64,000 bases of DNA from Gonatopus flavifemur (GCA_018340375.1 JAFFJZ010000002.1:10124001-10188000); one strand, 5' to 3'; numbered from the stretch's first letter, positions 1-11,637 are shown. Notes: a model not told the origin generated them from the sequence alone. Numbers and translations: made by a program.

Positions 1-545
1 TCTCTTTAAAATTCGGCAACATTTCTTGTACAAGCTACACATATTCATGGAATAAATTAGATCTCGAATGTATACAAAATATGTAAAATTTAAAGAAAAA
101 CACATCATATACAAACTTCTAGCATTAAATTGGTATATCTTCTTGTATTATGTGCTATGGCGAGTGCCAAGTCTGTATATTCACTGTCCGTACCCTGGAA
201 AGTTTCAAAATCATCTAACTCTATTACCAAATCGACTTTCTCACGATGAGCGATGCTTGTTAGTTGATCTCTGTATTTAAAAATTTTCAATCCTGTGTTT
301 TCATTTTCGACACCGAATTCCGTAAGAAAGGTTTTGAGGCGCTCTAAAAATAGAAAGAAAAAAAAAGAATTATTGAGATGATACGTGATAATCAAAATCG
401 TTATTGTGATAAACTACAGTTTTGTATACAAATATATTTAAATCCAAATTTGTGGTGGTGAAGCGAATTTTCAAAACTAACTGAAAGTTATTCAATAAAA
501 CGAAATACCTTTATCTTTAGCGTAATCTCTGAATTTATGTGCCAT
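1..545 (-). CDS. Mcm7: DNA replication licensing factor MCM7, 5' part (continues beyond the window start)
   Basis: MCM7 is one subunit of the MCM2-7 hexamer, the replicative helicase loaded at origins in the nucleus. Three exons are visible on the minus strand: 509-545 (starts MAHKFRDYAKDK), 117-343 and <1-34. Donors at 508/507 and 116/115 and acceptors at 345/344 and 36/35 keep the frame, giving about 99 residues. The joined N-terminus has the family pattern: a short charged helix, ERLKTFLTEF, KIFKYRDQLTSIAHREKVDL, a DDF acidic turn, NTRRYTNLMLE, then LVQEMLPNFKE. This matches the animal MCM7 N-terminal domain (compare RFLxEF, KYGxQLVxLAHREQVALxxDLDD, QELLPQYKE). The AAA+ helicase part lies outside the window. 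The start ATG at 545 is the only in-frame one and agrees with the usual family start. It is transcribed away from bystin, with a transposon-filled 2.3-kb gap between the two starts. Confidence 0.9.
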
Positions 546-735
546 TTTTTCACGTGTCAGTTGATTGAATAATTTCCAATGTGAACTGAAAGTTTTTATT
601 TATTGAGAAACAAGTACGTGACATTCACAAAACAGGTGCAAACGGACAAACCAGTGGAAAGCTCCCGCTGAATTTTAGCGGGAAAACTGTTGGTTGCATC
701 AAGGTGTAGTTTTCAATGTAATAAATTTTTTTGAG

Positions 736-906
736 CTTAAGGCTAACCTCCCATGGACCGGAATTCGTTCCGGCGGAATGACTTTAAATCAATCGCTTTC
801 ACAATTTCTTTTAGAGCGTTCCATCAGAAATCTATAAAAAATTGTACATTGGTTCAATTTTCATTCCGCCGGAACGAATTCCGGTCCATGGGAGGCCAGC
901 CTAAGG
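736..906. repeat. Palindromic MITE-like element with 46-bp inverted arms
   Basis: Left arm 736-781 and right arm 861-906 are reverse complements. The inner 35 bp, centred on CCATGGACCGGAATTCG, are identical, and the 79-bp loop is AT-rich. Fragments of the same end, containing CCATAGATCGGAATTTTT and CCGGTCCATAG, recur near 1532 and 2610, so this belongs to a dispersed family. No clear target duplication was found. Confidence 0.75.
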
Positions 907-992
907 CTTCTCTTCCATGAATTAGAAATTCTGGAGAATTTTGGGGAAATTTTAGTAAGTAACTATCACTAGGGGTAAAATTGGAGATTCAT

Positions 993-1386
993 CAAGGGGC
1001 ATAATCTCAAATTGAACATTCTCAAATGGATTTCAGCGCTGCCGTACGGTAGTATAGTGAACTATTTGACATAGATACAACTAACACAAACAATGAACAA
1101 ATCACACCGATTTTCAAATGAGTGTTAGTGTATACATGTAAAATAGTTCACTGTACTACCATATGGCAGCGCTGAAATCCATTTGAAAATTTTCTATTTC
1201 AGATTATGCCCCAGAGCTGCCAGATGAGCTCCGACGCTGAGGGGAAATGTACCCCCACCATCACCTCATATATGTATGTGTTGTGTTACTTGCCAATACT
1301 TACGACTATTATATACATGAAGTGATGGTAGGGGTACTCTTCCCCTGAGCGTTGGAGCTCATCTGGCAACTCTGTTATGCCCCCTG
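993..1386. mobile_element. hAT-like MITE (element B), host of a second nested MITE
   Basis: The ends are inverted copies: CAAGGGGCATAATCT on the left, and CAGGGGGCATAATCT when the right end is read in reverse. The element is flanked by a perfect 8-bp direct repeat AGATTCAT at 985-992 and 1387-1394. Apart from the nested insertion at 1212-1374 it is a near-complete palindrome, with about 72-bp arms (996-1067 and 1141-1212) and no coding capacity. An 8-bp duplication with CA-starting termini is the hAT superfamily signature. The mobilising transposase is not in this window. Confidence 0.8.
1212..1374. mobile_element. Second hAT-like MITE (element C) nested inside element B
   Basis: It is 163 bp long with about 60-bp inverted arms. 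It starts CAGAGCTGCCAGATGAGCTC and ends GAGCTCATCTGGCAACTCTG. The insertion duplicated 8 bp of element B: TTATGCCC at 1204-1211 and 1375-1382. Removing the element plus one duplication copy restores the terminal repeat of element B, so C inserted later than B. Confidence 0.85.
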
Positions 1387-1601
1387 AGATTCATACGAAC
1401 GATGACACCATCGCACGTGACACCATCAGAAGAAAAAAGAGGAAAGATGTTTCAATTCTCGGATCTCTTCTTTCTTCTAATGATGTTGCGCGTGACAGCC
1501 ACTAGCATGAATATCAGGAGAAAGGCTGCTCTCCCATAGATCGGAATTTTTAGGGGATTTACGGTAAACTCTAGTAAGTTACTATCCATGAACAAATTGG
1601 G

Positions 1602-1716
1602 GAAGCTTCCGAAGTAGTTGATCCTGATCCTTGGATCACTTTTCCAGCTTCTTGATGGGTTGAGAAGTGATTGGAGCAAGATCCAAGTATCAGGATCAAC
1701 TACTTCGAAAGCCTTC
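1602..1716. repeat. Imperfect inverted repeat
   Basis: Arms 1602-1640 and about 1665-1716 pair through GAAGTAGTTGATCCTGAT and its complement, with a short loop. Immediately upstream, 1385-1510 holds another imperfect inverted repeat (GACACCATC...GAAGAAAAAAGAGG against its complement near 1462-1500). Both look like decayed foldback elements. Confidence 0.6.
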
Positions 1717-1944
1717 TGGATCTCCGAATTCCATTCCGTTCCCTCAGGTAGACCCCAATAGACTCGAAAGACAATTAACCCGATGCACGATGAACCCGAA
1801 GACGAGCGTCCTGAAAGTCAGTTGACCCGAAAATTTAAACCTAATGGTGCGTTTTCACACCCATAATCATATCGCTATCTTTGTTCATTTTTCAGCCGCA
1901 ATAATATGTAAACACGGCATGAAGTTTCAGTTTCGGGTCTATCG

Positions 1945-2263
1945 TGCAGAACCGGCTCCATGGCTGAACGGTTAACGCACTAACTTTCAGACATGGATGT
2001 CCGGCAAGCTGGGGGTTCGAATCCCTGACTAATCAATCCGCTTTTCTCCCTAACGGTAATGCCGCGAAAGGGGAAATGGCGGTTGGTGCGTCAACCAAAG
2101 TTTATCCCGAAAGCGGCTACCACCGTAATAGGGGAACGACGGTTGAAAAGTCAGGGAATCTTACCCCTGCCACGTGGGTTAGGTTGGAAGTACGCTTCCC
2201 CCTGTCCAATTGGCCTTGGCAGCGTAAAGAGACCGGGTTAACAACAACTGAAAAAAAAGGGTC
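1945..2263 (+). mobile_element. tRNA-derived SINE with target-site duplications
   Basis: The head contains RNA polymerase III promoter boxes: an A box (TGGCTGAACGGTTAA, near 1961) and a B box (GGTTCGAATCC, near 2020), at tRNA-Leu/Ser-like spacing. A body of about 220 bp follows, ending in a GTTAACAACAACTG-type tail and an A8 run. The element is bracketed by a 14-bp direct repeat with one mismatch: TTTCGGGTCTATCG at 1931-1944 and TTTCAGGTCTATCG at 2264-2277. This is a canonical SINE layout. The family is not one I can name. A plain tRNA pseudogene is less likely because of the long body, tail and duplication. Confidence 0.75.
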
Positions 2264-2301
2264 TTTCAGGTCTATCGGGGTTTACCGTTCTCCAAAAATT
2301 C

Positions 2302-2604
2302 GGTAGTATGCGAGAAGCCTGATTGGCACTCAAGTCCGACTAGCGTTAGCCCGAACGACTTCGAACCCAAATGACAGTTGGCCCGACTAGTTATGAAAAT
2401 ATAAACAAATAAAATGGAAAATTAATCGGAATCAGAGCTTATTCAACCTTTTACTGTAAAGATTTATAGATTAAAGGTTAATTAGGCTTCGATTTCGATT
2501 AATTTTCCATTTTATTTGATTATATTTTTATAATTAGTCGAGTCAACTGTTATTCGGGTTTAAAGTCGTTCGGGTCAAATGCAGTCGGGCTTCTCGCATC
2601 CTAC
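2302..2604. repeat. Large foldback element
   Basis: Arms of roughly 130-150 bp (2302-2453 and 2473-2604) are inverted copies. They start GGTAGTATGCGAGAAGCC and end GGCTTCTCGCATCCTACC. Shared inner words include CCCGAACGACTT, AACAGTTG and AATGGAAAATTAATCG. The RNA would form a long hairpin. There is no coding capacity. Confidence 0.75.
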
Positions 2605-2880
2605 CAAAAATTCCGGTCCATAGCAGTCCATAGGAGACGAGCCTCAAGGTCCAGACACACAGCTACGTAAAAGTGAACGTATGAAACGCAAGAATGCGCA
2701 GAAACTAGATTTTGTTTTGCACGCAGCCTCAAGTTCATTAAATTCACGTTAACTTCCTCATGTGTGTAGACTTTTAAATATCACACACGTGAAATATTTT
2801 GAGGTTATGTGCCTCTTATGTCATTGTATGTCAAATCTTTGATCCACAATATTTAAATTCTGAGAAATTAAAGTCTCAAA

Positions 2881-5614
2881 ATGGGCAAAGCAAAGAAAAT
2901 CAAAATTTCTCAAAAAGCCAAGGCGCCAACAAAAGTGGGATTAGCAGATGACATAGAAAGTCAGAAAATTGCCACATCCAAAAACAGACAAAAAATAAGG
3001 ATTCGCACTGACGAAGATGAAGAGGTTAGAACATTCATTACTTCCGATAATTCATCTAACATAACATAATATAATAACTAATATATCTCACCTGTCATTC
3101 CTCATTCAATTCGTATTCATTAATCCGAATATTAAAAATCCTGACACAAAAATTGTTCTGAGTCTCGTTCACTGGTTCTAACATTGATGTTTCAATGGCA
3201 TTTGAATAAAAAAAAAAAACCCAACAATCTTCAGTAAGAGTTAACAAAATTTATTGAATTTTATGGACAATTATTGGATTTTTACTGAGGTTTGCTGATG
3301 AAAAACCAATGTTCAAAAAGGTTGAAATTCAATAATATTCAACTGTTGACAGGGAATGCAATTATTATTTGTCCTTTATATTAGTTGAATAATTTCCACC
3401 ATTCAGGATTGACATAAATAGAAATTATTTACTATGAATATGAAACTTTAATACAAAAGCATATGACATATTCCATCCCAAAGACAGTATTTTCAAAATA
3501 AAATCATTTGTGTAGATAAATAAATACGCCTCTTTTTTTAAATTTTCATGTGTACTTTATTCATAATGATGTGTCTTTACCTTTTTTTTCATACATTCTC
3601 TCTCCTATCCTAAGAGTTAGAAATATCCTTCATTATTTAGAACGAATAAGATTCTTTTTATGTAAATCTGGTGAAGAATTGAAATGTTCCATAGTGGATT
3701 GTGATGTATCTTCCATCAAACCCATTCCAATGACAAAATGATAACTGAATCTTGGATATGAGGTCATTCAGAAGTATTTCAATATAATTGAACAATCGTT
3801 CCATGTCATTTTTCTGTATCATCTGGAAAATATGGTAAAGAACAATGTTTTGATCTTACAGAAACATTTGTGGATAACTCTTACAAAATGTTTAGCTGGC
3901 ATTGGATTAAGACATTTTAAAATGTGTGTATCGCAGTAATACGCTCAACTTATACCTGTTAAACATAATATTCTAGTATACCTCACATGCAATATAGCGA
4001 TATAATACTCGTTGAAGAAACTTTACAGTAACACTTTCTCACAAAGTAGCAATATATTTTGTATATTATTGCTATTTTCTAGTAAGAGACGAATGTAAAT
4101 ATACATGCTCTCGATACATTGTGTTTATTTTAATCGATATTCCACAATATACAAATAATTGCATATTCTCAACATTCTTCATCGACTTATATTTATTAGC
4201 GTTGTATCATGTTACAAGACAGGAAAAAAAACATATCTTGTGTAAAAATGAAATCAAAACTTATGAATTTTAGATTCTCGCGAGTAGTTTAAAACCATTC
4301 ATTCGAGAAACTCATAAACTTCTGACTACCCTGATATTCAAATATTATTCTGTACATTTATCAAATTTTTCTCATGTTTTTATTTTATAGTACGTGGATT
4401 CCTCTCTCACAAAACGGATTTTATCCCAAGCCAGACGACAGCAAATGGAAATGGAAGAAGAAAACGAATTGGGTCACAGTTCGGAGAGTAAGAAAAAACC
4501 TATAACAAAATTAGACGTTGAATTGAGCGATGCGGAAGAACAATCTAGCGACGAGGAGTTCAATCACAATCAATACTATGAAAATATCGAAATAAATGAG
4601 GAAGATGAACGAGCTCTAGAGATGTTCATGTCCAGAGACCCTGTACCTACTCGGACTCTAGCCGATATAATAATGGAAAAACTAACTGAAAAGAAAACAG
4701 AAATCGAGACACAATTTTCCGACGTTGGTTCAGTACAAATGCAAGAATTGGATCCACGTGTCAGAACGATGTACGAAGGCGTTAGAGATGTTTTATCCAA
4801 ATATCGTAGCGGTAAATTACCCAAAGCGTTCAAGATTATCCCCAGTTTGAGAAACTGGGAACAAATTTTATACATCACGGATCCGCCTAAATGGTCCGCC
4901 GCAGCTATGTACCAAGCGACGAGGATATTCGCTTCTAATTTGAAAGAAAAAATGGCTCAAAGGTTCTACAATCTTGTTCTTTTGCCTCGAATAAGAGACG
5001 ACCTAGCGGAATACAAAAGATTGAATTTTCATCTTTATCAAGCATTGAGGAAAGCATTATTCAAACCGGGTGGTTTCATGAAAGGAATTTTACTTCCCCT
5101 TTTGGAGTCTGGGACTTGTACGTTGAGAGAAGCGGTTATTATTGGATCTGTCATCGCTAAAAATTCTATACCTATTTTGCACTCGTCTGCAGCGATATTG
5201 AAAATCGCTGAAATGGATTACACAGGAGCGAATAGTATTTTTTTGAGAATATTCTTAGATAAGAAATATGCTCTTCCGTATAGAGTTGTGGATGGCGTAG
5301 TGTTTCATTTCTTGAGGTAAGAATTTTCAAATTGTTCAACGATTATTTTCATTATTTTTTCTAACTAATTCATTCGATTCTATAGATTCGAAAGGGATCC
5401 ACGTGAATTGCCTGTGTTATGGCACCAAGCCCTATTGACCTTTGTACAACGTTATAAAAGCGATATTAGTTCAGAACAAAGGGAAGCTCTGTTAGAATTA
5501 TTGAAAAAACAATCTCATCATACGATCACGGCTGAGATAAGAAGGGAATTACAGCACGCGAAATGTAGGGATGTCGAAATTAGTGAACCTACGACAGAAC
5601 CAATGGCATCTTGA
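2881..5614 (+). CDS. bys: Bystin, 40S ribosome biogenesis factor
   Basis: Bystin (yeast Enp1) is a nucleolar component of pre-40S particles, needed for 18S rRNA processing and small-subunit export. Spliced exons are 2881-3024, 4391-5316 and 5386-5614, giving 432 residues (animal bystins are about 435). Exon 1 encodes a lysine-rich start, [18 protein letters not shown]. Exon 2 begins [18 protein letters not shown] and runs through an acidic coiled segment into the Bystin domain, with [20 protein letters not shown] and [20 protein letters not shown]. Exon 3 gives [20 protein letters not shown] and ends at TGA 5612-5614. Donor GAG|GTTAGA and acceptor TTATAG|TAC join in phase 0. The ATG at 2881 matches the usual short basic start. 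Intron 1 is 1,366 bp and intron 2 only 69 bp. An AATAAA lies 46 bp after the stop. No truncation is seen. Confidence 0.95.
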
Positions 5615-6454
5615 ACATCCCTTTTTACGCATCAAAGATATTGTAATTAATTTTCTATGAATAAATACTAAATATAAATCAAATCATACTGGTTTTACAG
5701 TTTCTTAGAAGGAGAAACCTTCCACTTTTATGAATTCACATAAAGAATTAGAATATGTAGTAAATTTGTAGAAATTCATTCTAGATGTGGATATATTTAA
5801 CAATATCAAGATATATGATTTTCAATAAAATACCTCCAGTATTATTGATTAAGACTTTAAAGAATTGTTTTTAAACAATAAATAAGATTGCTCGAGTTAT
5901 TTGTATTTGCTTATATATTAATAAATCAATAAATATGACAATGAATGAGTAACAATTCAACATCATTAATAAATTTCATAATGTTAGTCATTAATTTTCT
6001 ACTTTTATTAAAAATCGATCCCATTAAGTTCGAGTATATTGATATTTATTGCTAAATAACTCTTAACTTTTTATTTTATCGATTAATAAAAAGACAAAAG
6101 TGTAACTTTCTTATTTATAATTACATGAAAAAATATGAGTTACTATACCCTTTACCGTGATTACAGAATTGAAAAATGTCCAATGATGTATAAATTAAAA
6201 AACAAAGAAATCAGGTATTATCGTATTGCAGAACATGTTTTTAACAATTCTTCAACATTAAAAAAAAACAAATAAAAAGGCGAACCTTCCAATCATTTCA
6301 GTCCAATTTCTCATTTGGAAATATGATAATATGTGAAAATGTTTTCCAATACCCTCATCTGAATCCACACATGATTTGTATTACTTAATATAGGAACACT
6401 TATGCTTGTTATAAATAGTCAAGCTACTTTGCTTTCGATGAAAAGTTTGTTCAT
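5615..6454. other. Convergent spacer between bys and RNASEH2B
   Basis: Very AT-rich DNA holding both 3' ends. No ORF or repeat of note is present. The bys polyadenylation signal is at 5660-5665. The RNASEH2B 3' UTR must run into this region from 6455 downward. Confidence 0.6.
5660..5665 (+). terminator. Polyadenylation signal for bys
   Basis: A canonical AATAAA lies 46 bp downstream of the bys stop codon in AT-rich sequence. Cleavage would be expected about 15-25 bp later. Confidence 0.5.
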
Positions 6455-8407
6455 TTACTTTTTCTTAAAAAATTTGGTAATACTGTGTGAACTTGCCGCA
6501 GCTTTTTGCCTAGCCACTTCTTTTTTGCTTGCAGGTGGAGTTTTTTGTGGCTACAATAGATGTAAATGCAATTTTAGAGACATCCAATCAAAATTGCTCA
6601 ACAAAAGAAAATAATATTTCATACCTTTTCGGATTTTGTTAAATCGAGTGCTTTGGTTCGTGAAGGTGATTCCTCTTGAACGGATTTTTTCAGTCGTTTA
6701 TCCTCGACCACTTTTTTTGGACTGCTTAGTTTACGCTTTTTGTTGTTTTCTACATCTTCCGGAAGGTTCAAGTGTTTGGATAGAGTTTTGGATAAATCCT
6801 CTGGGAGGTATTCAGAAACTATGCCGTGTGCGTATTTGAGGTAATCTGAAAATAACAATGTCAAATCAATGATTTCAATTATTCGCAAAATTTTCTAATA
6901 AATATTTGTGAGAATTATCTTACCTATATCGGTACTAGTGTCATTTTTAGCACCCTTTACAAAATTAGTGCTCACAGCTCCTTGCGATACGTGAATACCT
7001 TTCTGCCTCAGCACTTCAGCCACTTTTTCTACTTTCTTTTGTAACCAATTCAAAGTCTTCTCTTCGTTGAATTTAAAAGCCTGAAGGGATTCGTCTCCCT
7101 TACGATCAGCCACTAAAGAAAGTTTCAAATTTTGGCACTGGGCTAAACGAATAGTTTCTGGGTAATTTTCATCCCATAAACACTGTTCCAGGGGCTTCAC
7201 TTGTTGCGACTAGAAAAATTAAATTCGTTTCTCAATGTGGTTTGGGTTTTCTATTCGATTAGAATGAAGTTTCATAAGTTAAATGATATACATACCCTTC
7301 TTAAGTAGGGTAATATTAAAAAAATTGGGTCTATGGGTGTGGAGAGATACATTTTCCCATCTGATTTAACGTTATCGTCTATGAACCAAGATCTATTCTT
7401 CTCGTCGAATGTCAATACTTCTTGTACCGTGACATTTCCAGGACTAAATACGAACATTGCAGGTTGATTTGAACCAGGATGTAGTAGTTTGACTATATTT
7501 GGGGTAGTTCCATCTACACTTTCCACGCCATCTCCTAATAACATTTATGAGTTAGAATGGCTGATATCCTTTTCAATAATTCTTTTATCCATTGTACGAT
7601 CAAATATATAGCAAACCGTATTGCTATTTATTATTCATTTAAAGGACAAACATTTTATTTGTTGGCATTAATTAAGAAGCTATGTACTTTGTATGAAAAC
7701 GTATAAAATACACATAACAATCATCTTTCAACTACAACTTTCAAAGAAGATTTTAAATACAACTGATTATTTTGAATTGATTTAGAATTTATACTTGGAA
7801 CGAACAACCACATGAATAAGTCTGAACAAAACTGTGGAATTTTGCATCAACTAAGCGATAGATAGAAACATTGAAAATACTAAAAAAAACCAATGTACAT
7901 CATTTAAAAAAGGTATTCTCTTGAAGGAATGAAATTTCTGAACTCTATGCTTTGTTTTGATGCATCAAAAATCATTGTCAACTGTTTGTTTGTTGAAAGG
8001 TTTACCAAACAATTGTCTGTGAAGCTTTTATACTTGTCCCAATTGTTGAAAAAGCTATTGTATATATTTTAAGATGTTTTTGTTATTTATAAAACGACAA
8101 TAAAAAGTAAAATAGGTCATATTATATAACATGAAATGAGACTACAAGCAAAATTCGATTATATATACGTATAATTTTGGATAAAAATGTAAAATAATTG
8201 AATTCCAAACATTATACGGATACACACAAACCTGCATGTATAATACATACGAGACACAAATACCGGTTGAAATCGATTTTTTAGTTTTATGATTTTACGT
8301 TATGAACATTGTGTAACTTGATTTGTACCTTTCATAACAAAAACCCATGTATTGGATGGATTGGTCGTCTTGACACATTTTTTCGGAGATCCTTTTACCC
8401 GCGGCAT
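6455..8407 (-). CDS. RNASEH2B: Ribonuclease H2 subunit B
   Basis: Non-catalytic subunit of the trimeric RNase H2, which removes ribonucleotides and RNA:DNA hybrids in the nucleus. Minus-strand exons are 8329-8407, 7296-7534, 6924-7209, 6625-6845 and 6455-6550, all with GT/AG junctions and kept phase; the protein has 306 residues. The start is [20 protein letters not shown]. The beta-barrel part shows [20 protein letters not shown] and [13 protein letters not shown]. The helical part shows [14 protein letters not shown] and [18 protein letters not shown], the typical family segment. The C-terminus, SITKFFKKK, resembles the family's PCNA-interacting (PIP-like) motif: an I-x-x-F-F core without the usual glutamine. 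The length is close to vertebrate RNASEH2B (about 310). It converges with bys. Intron 1 is 794 bp and the others are 74-86 bp. Confidence 0.93.
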
Positions 8408-9380
8408 TGTTCTTTGTTTATATTTAACTTTTTCTCACAACACGATCACTGTAGGTTAAGAACCTCTTACAAGTAACTCGATGAATATCACATGGAACAT
8501 TCTTAAAATAGGATTGAATATGAACTAAGTTTTGAGAGTAATCCACAGTTTATAATTCTTGTTATTCTTGATGGCGAATATGTTTTTATTGAAGTGTTTG
8601 GTGAGCGAAACATCACGTCAAATTTTATTTTAATCATCCCATCGCGGCAAACGTGGAAAGATGGCAGTAGGAGTCGTGTTCCAAAATCAGAATTCCCCAA
8701 TTTTATTTTCGTCTTCTTTTAAGGTGTTGGGATAGAAAGAAAGATGATTGAATCGGGATGAGAGATATTGTCGACGGAAATAATTCGTAACATGTATACG
8801 GAATCCCGTTGGAGTTAGCTTCTGGTTTCAGTTTTCAGTATTTCAACGTTGTGCAGGGGACAAGTTTGTCTCAGGAGAATATGTTTGTTCTTATCGATAA
8901 ACGTCATAAATTTTGACAAATCTGAAGGTCATTATTGCTTTTACATATTTCAAGGATGGTATTTTCACGAATGTGCGTTGCAGATTTTTATTTTTCTTGT
9001 AGAACATTTCAGGGCTGGACCATGCGGTTATTTTCCTTTTGAAAGAGAAAACAGAAGTTACAGTACAACTGTTGTTTCTGGGTTGCTGCACCAGTCTGTA
9101 TGTTTTTGTTGGAGAAATGTTTGATCTCACGTGTCACAGCTTCATGTATTCAAATATCTTCGCAGAAGCATAATAACAACTTCCAAGTTTGCTGCACGTT
9201 GCTGCGCATTTGGCGACGCACCCGCACCCTCCCAGAAACTTCCCAACAACAGTTGCTCCGCGTTGTTGTGAAATTGTTGCAAATTTTTTTTAGCACTTCG
9301 CTGTCTGAGATTCTTCCCTTCCAAACAGCATACGCCAAAGTACCCTGTGAAAAAAGAAGCTCTTTAAGACAGTCCACAGT

Positions 9381-9503
9381 AGAGATGCACGATATTTCTT
9401 ATAGAAATTTTGTCGAATTTATATGGAATTTTATTAAATATCGATTCAAACTTTATAAAAATTGTATATAAAATATCGATCCCGTGAGATATCGTGTACC
9501 TCT
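9381..9503. mobile_element. MITE of an AGAGATGCAC family, copy 1
   Basis: It starts AGAGATGCACGATATTTC and ends GAGATATCGTGTACCTCT, 123 bp. The flanks AGTCCACAGT (9371-9380) and GGTTCACAGT (9504-9513) match at 8 of 10 positions, a decayed 10-bp target duplication. It shares most of its interior with the copy at 16130-16268. Confidence 0.75.
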
Positions 9504-10439
9504 GGTTCACAGTCATTCATTCGATGCTTCGATTTCGAAGCTCAAATAGTTTTTATTCAAGATCACTTTATTTGACTTCAAAGACAACATGTGTAACATA
9601 AAGATAAAATGAAGAGGTATTGAATAAGAACTGTATATGATCTCCCAAATTGATGCATTGGATGACCGTGGACCTCTTTAAATGCTCTTCTATTATATAT
9701 CTATAATAAATCTTATTAGTTTATATGAATTTCAACAAGTTTTTATCAGTCTATATGCAGTTTCTGTCCTAGAACTTATGGGTTTCATATGATTTCATAT
9801 CAGAATGCAAAAATTATATGAGAACTTTATGAGATTCAATTAGAACCATTCGCAAAATCTCATAAAACCGTATAAAATCAAGCGTGTGTACTAGATTTCG
9901 TGCGGTTTCTGTCCTAGAAATAACTAGAATTCATTAGAATTTATATGAGATCTTTTCAACAGGGATGTTTCCATGGTTTTGAAGGTAGATGAAGTGGGAT
10001 TTTAAGATTCTTAAGAGAGAAAAGTTCAATTTTTATTTTGTTGAATTTAAACAACCTCAGGTTGAAAAACGGCCCATATTCACTGCCATTATTCTAACAC
10101 TGATCATTTGAAAACTTTGTATATCGATAGATACAAAACTTCTTGTATCATCGTGGAGAAATACTGACAGATTATTGGAATAAGCAGCATGAAGTTTTGG
10201 ACATTATGCTGTAAGGAATTTCGCCCATAATGTTTGGTATTTTTCTAAAGATACAAGAACGAGCGCTAGTTCTTCAGAAATTATGGGAAAATTGTACATA
10301 AATCCTACTACATCCCGCTGTCCTGTTTTTTCCGTGCAGCTAAATTTTAATTGGCATAAATAAAACAGCTTATTCAATGTAAATGAAAAATTTAGCTACG
10401 ACAAATCAAATTCACTTGTTGCAACTAAATTTTTATTTG

Positions 10440-11350
10440 GAGTGGCAAAATTCCCTACCTATTTTAGTCAACTATTTTGGTATAAATGTGTCAACAAATT
10501 TAATCGAAATTTAACGATATTCATTACATTTCAACGTCATTCCACATTCCGAATACAAAATTCATTAATCATAGTGAACTATATTCCACAAAGTTGAACT
10601 AATTTAATCAAATTTCAACAACACGAATCATATTTCAACGCATTTAAACCTTTCTTAATTCCTTGGAATTAATTATTTTCGCCAAAATTCATCAATGCAC
10701 TTCAATATTGGTCCACAAATTTTGTGGAACTGCAATAAAATTTAGTATATTTCAACACTATTTCACATTTTCAATACTCTGATTTATCGATCTGGTTTTA
10801 ATAAATATCGTCAATCATAGGAAATAAAAACTGACGAATTTCAACAAATTGTATCGAACTTCAACAATATTGATCATATTCCAATGTAATTCAACATTTC
10901 GTCATTGACACCCATCAATTATTTTCACTACAATTCATTAACTGATTGCAACATTCCTCCACAAATTTCACTAACATCCAATGTATTTCAGTAGAATTCA
11001 AAATATTCAAAAACGTATGATCAGTCATTATTTTTCAAATTTTCAGCAAATTCCAACAACAATTTCAATAAAAATCGATGTTATTCATTAGATTTCATTA
11101 AAATCCATCAAAATTTATTATACTTCATAGTATTTCCACATAAAATCTCACCGAGTGTTCATTAATTTTCAGCAAAGTATAACAAATTAATTCAAAAAAA
11201 TTTCGAAGAACTATCGTAGAAAATATTGAATCTTCTGGAAATGCGTCGAATTTTGTTGAAAATAATCAAAATTTGTGGAATAAGAATTATTTTTGTTCGA
11301 TTTCTATGAATTTTTCAAACTTTTTTTAAACCATATTCCAACAAATTTCA
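10440..11350. repeat. Degenerate TTCAAC-rich repeat tract
   Basis: About 900 bp of AT-rich DNA in which words such as ATTTCAACAA, TTCAACG and TTCCACA recur irregularly many times. Toward the right end their complements (TTGTTGAAAAT, TTGTGGAAT) appear. It looks like an eroded tandem or foldback repeat. No ORF is present. Confidence 0.4.
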
Positions 11351-11399
11351 ACAAAATCCTTCCACTAGGGTATTTTCAATGAAGGAATTGAAATATCCT

Positions 11400-11637
11400 C
11401 CTATTAAAAATGTTTGACAAAATCAGACAACATTTTGAGCTGGATTTGATAGGTTCTGTCTGACATCGCTTGGTCTGTACATCAGTTTAGCAACTGCCAG
11501 ATAAAACTACACAGAACCTGTCAGAATCAGGTCAAAATCCTGTTTGATCTTTTCAGCAATCGCCAAGTTAGGGACAAAAACTGACCAAATTCTGATAGAG
11601 AATTATCTATCCAGTTTTGTCAGACATTTGGAATAGG
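11400..11637. mobile_element. MITE with CCTATTAAAAATGT/ACATTTGGAATAGG ends, copy 1
   Basis: Inverted ends of about 25 bp: CCTATTAAAAATGTTTGACA on the left and TGTCAGACATTTGGAATAGG on the right. The interior has repeated CTGTC/GACAG words. A second copy with the same termini is at 22673-22802, in the Rsu1 intron. Confidence 0.65.

Larger units (their letters stand above)
546..2880. other. Divergent intergenic region between Mcm7 and bys, a transposon nest
   Basis: No gene is seen here. Both neighbours are transcribed outward, so their promoters should sit at the two edges (about 546-730 and 2650-2880). The middle is almost entirely repeats: palindromes at 736-906, 1602-1716 and 2302-2604, nested MITEs at 993-1386 and a SINE at 1945-2263. 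A stretch at about 918-985 is a diverged direct copy of about 1540-1600, and both contain AGTAAGT(A/T)ACTATC. The short open frames at 2059-2306 lie inside the SINE and are not genes. Confidence 0.7.

Noticed and set aside
2059..2306. Two overlapping plus-strand ORFs of 60 and 76 codons
   Set aside because: They lie inside the tRNA-derived SINE and overlap in different frames; no protein family is recognised.
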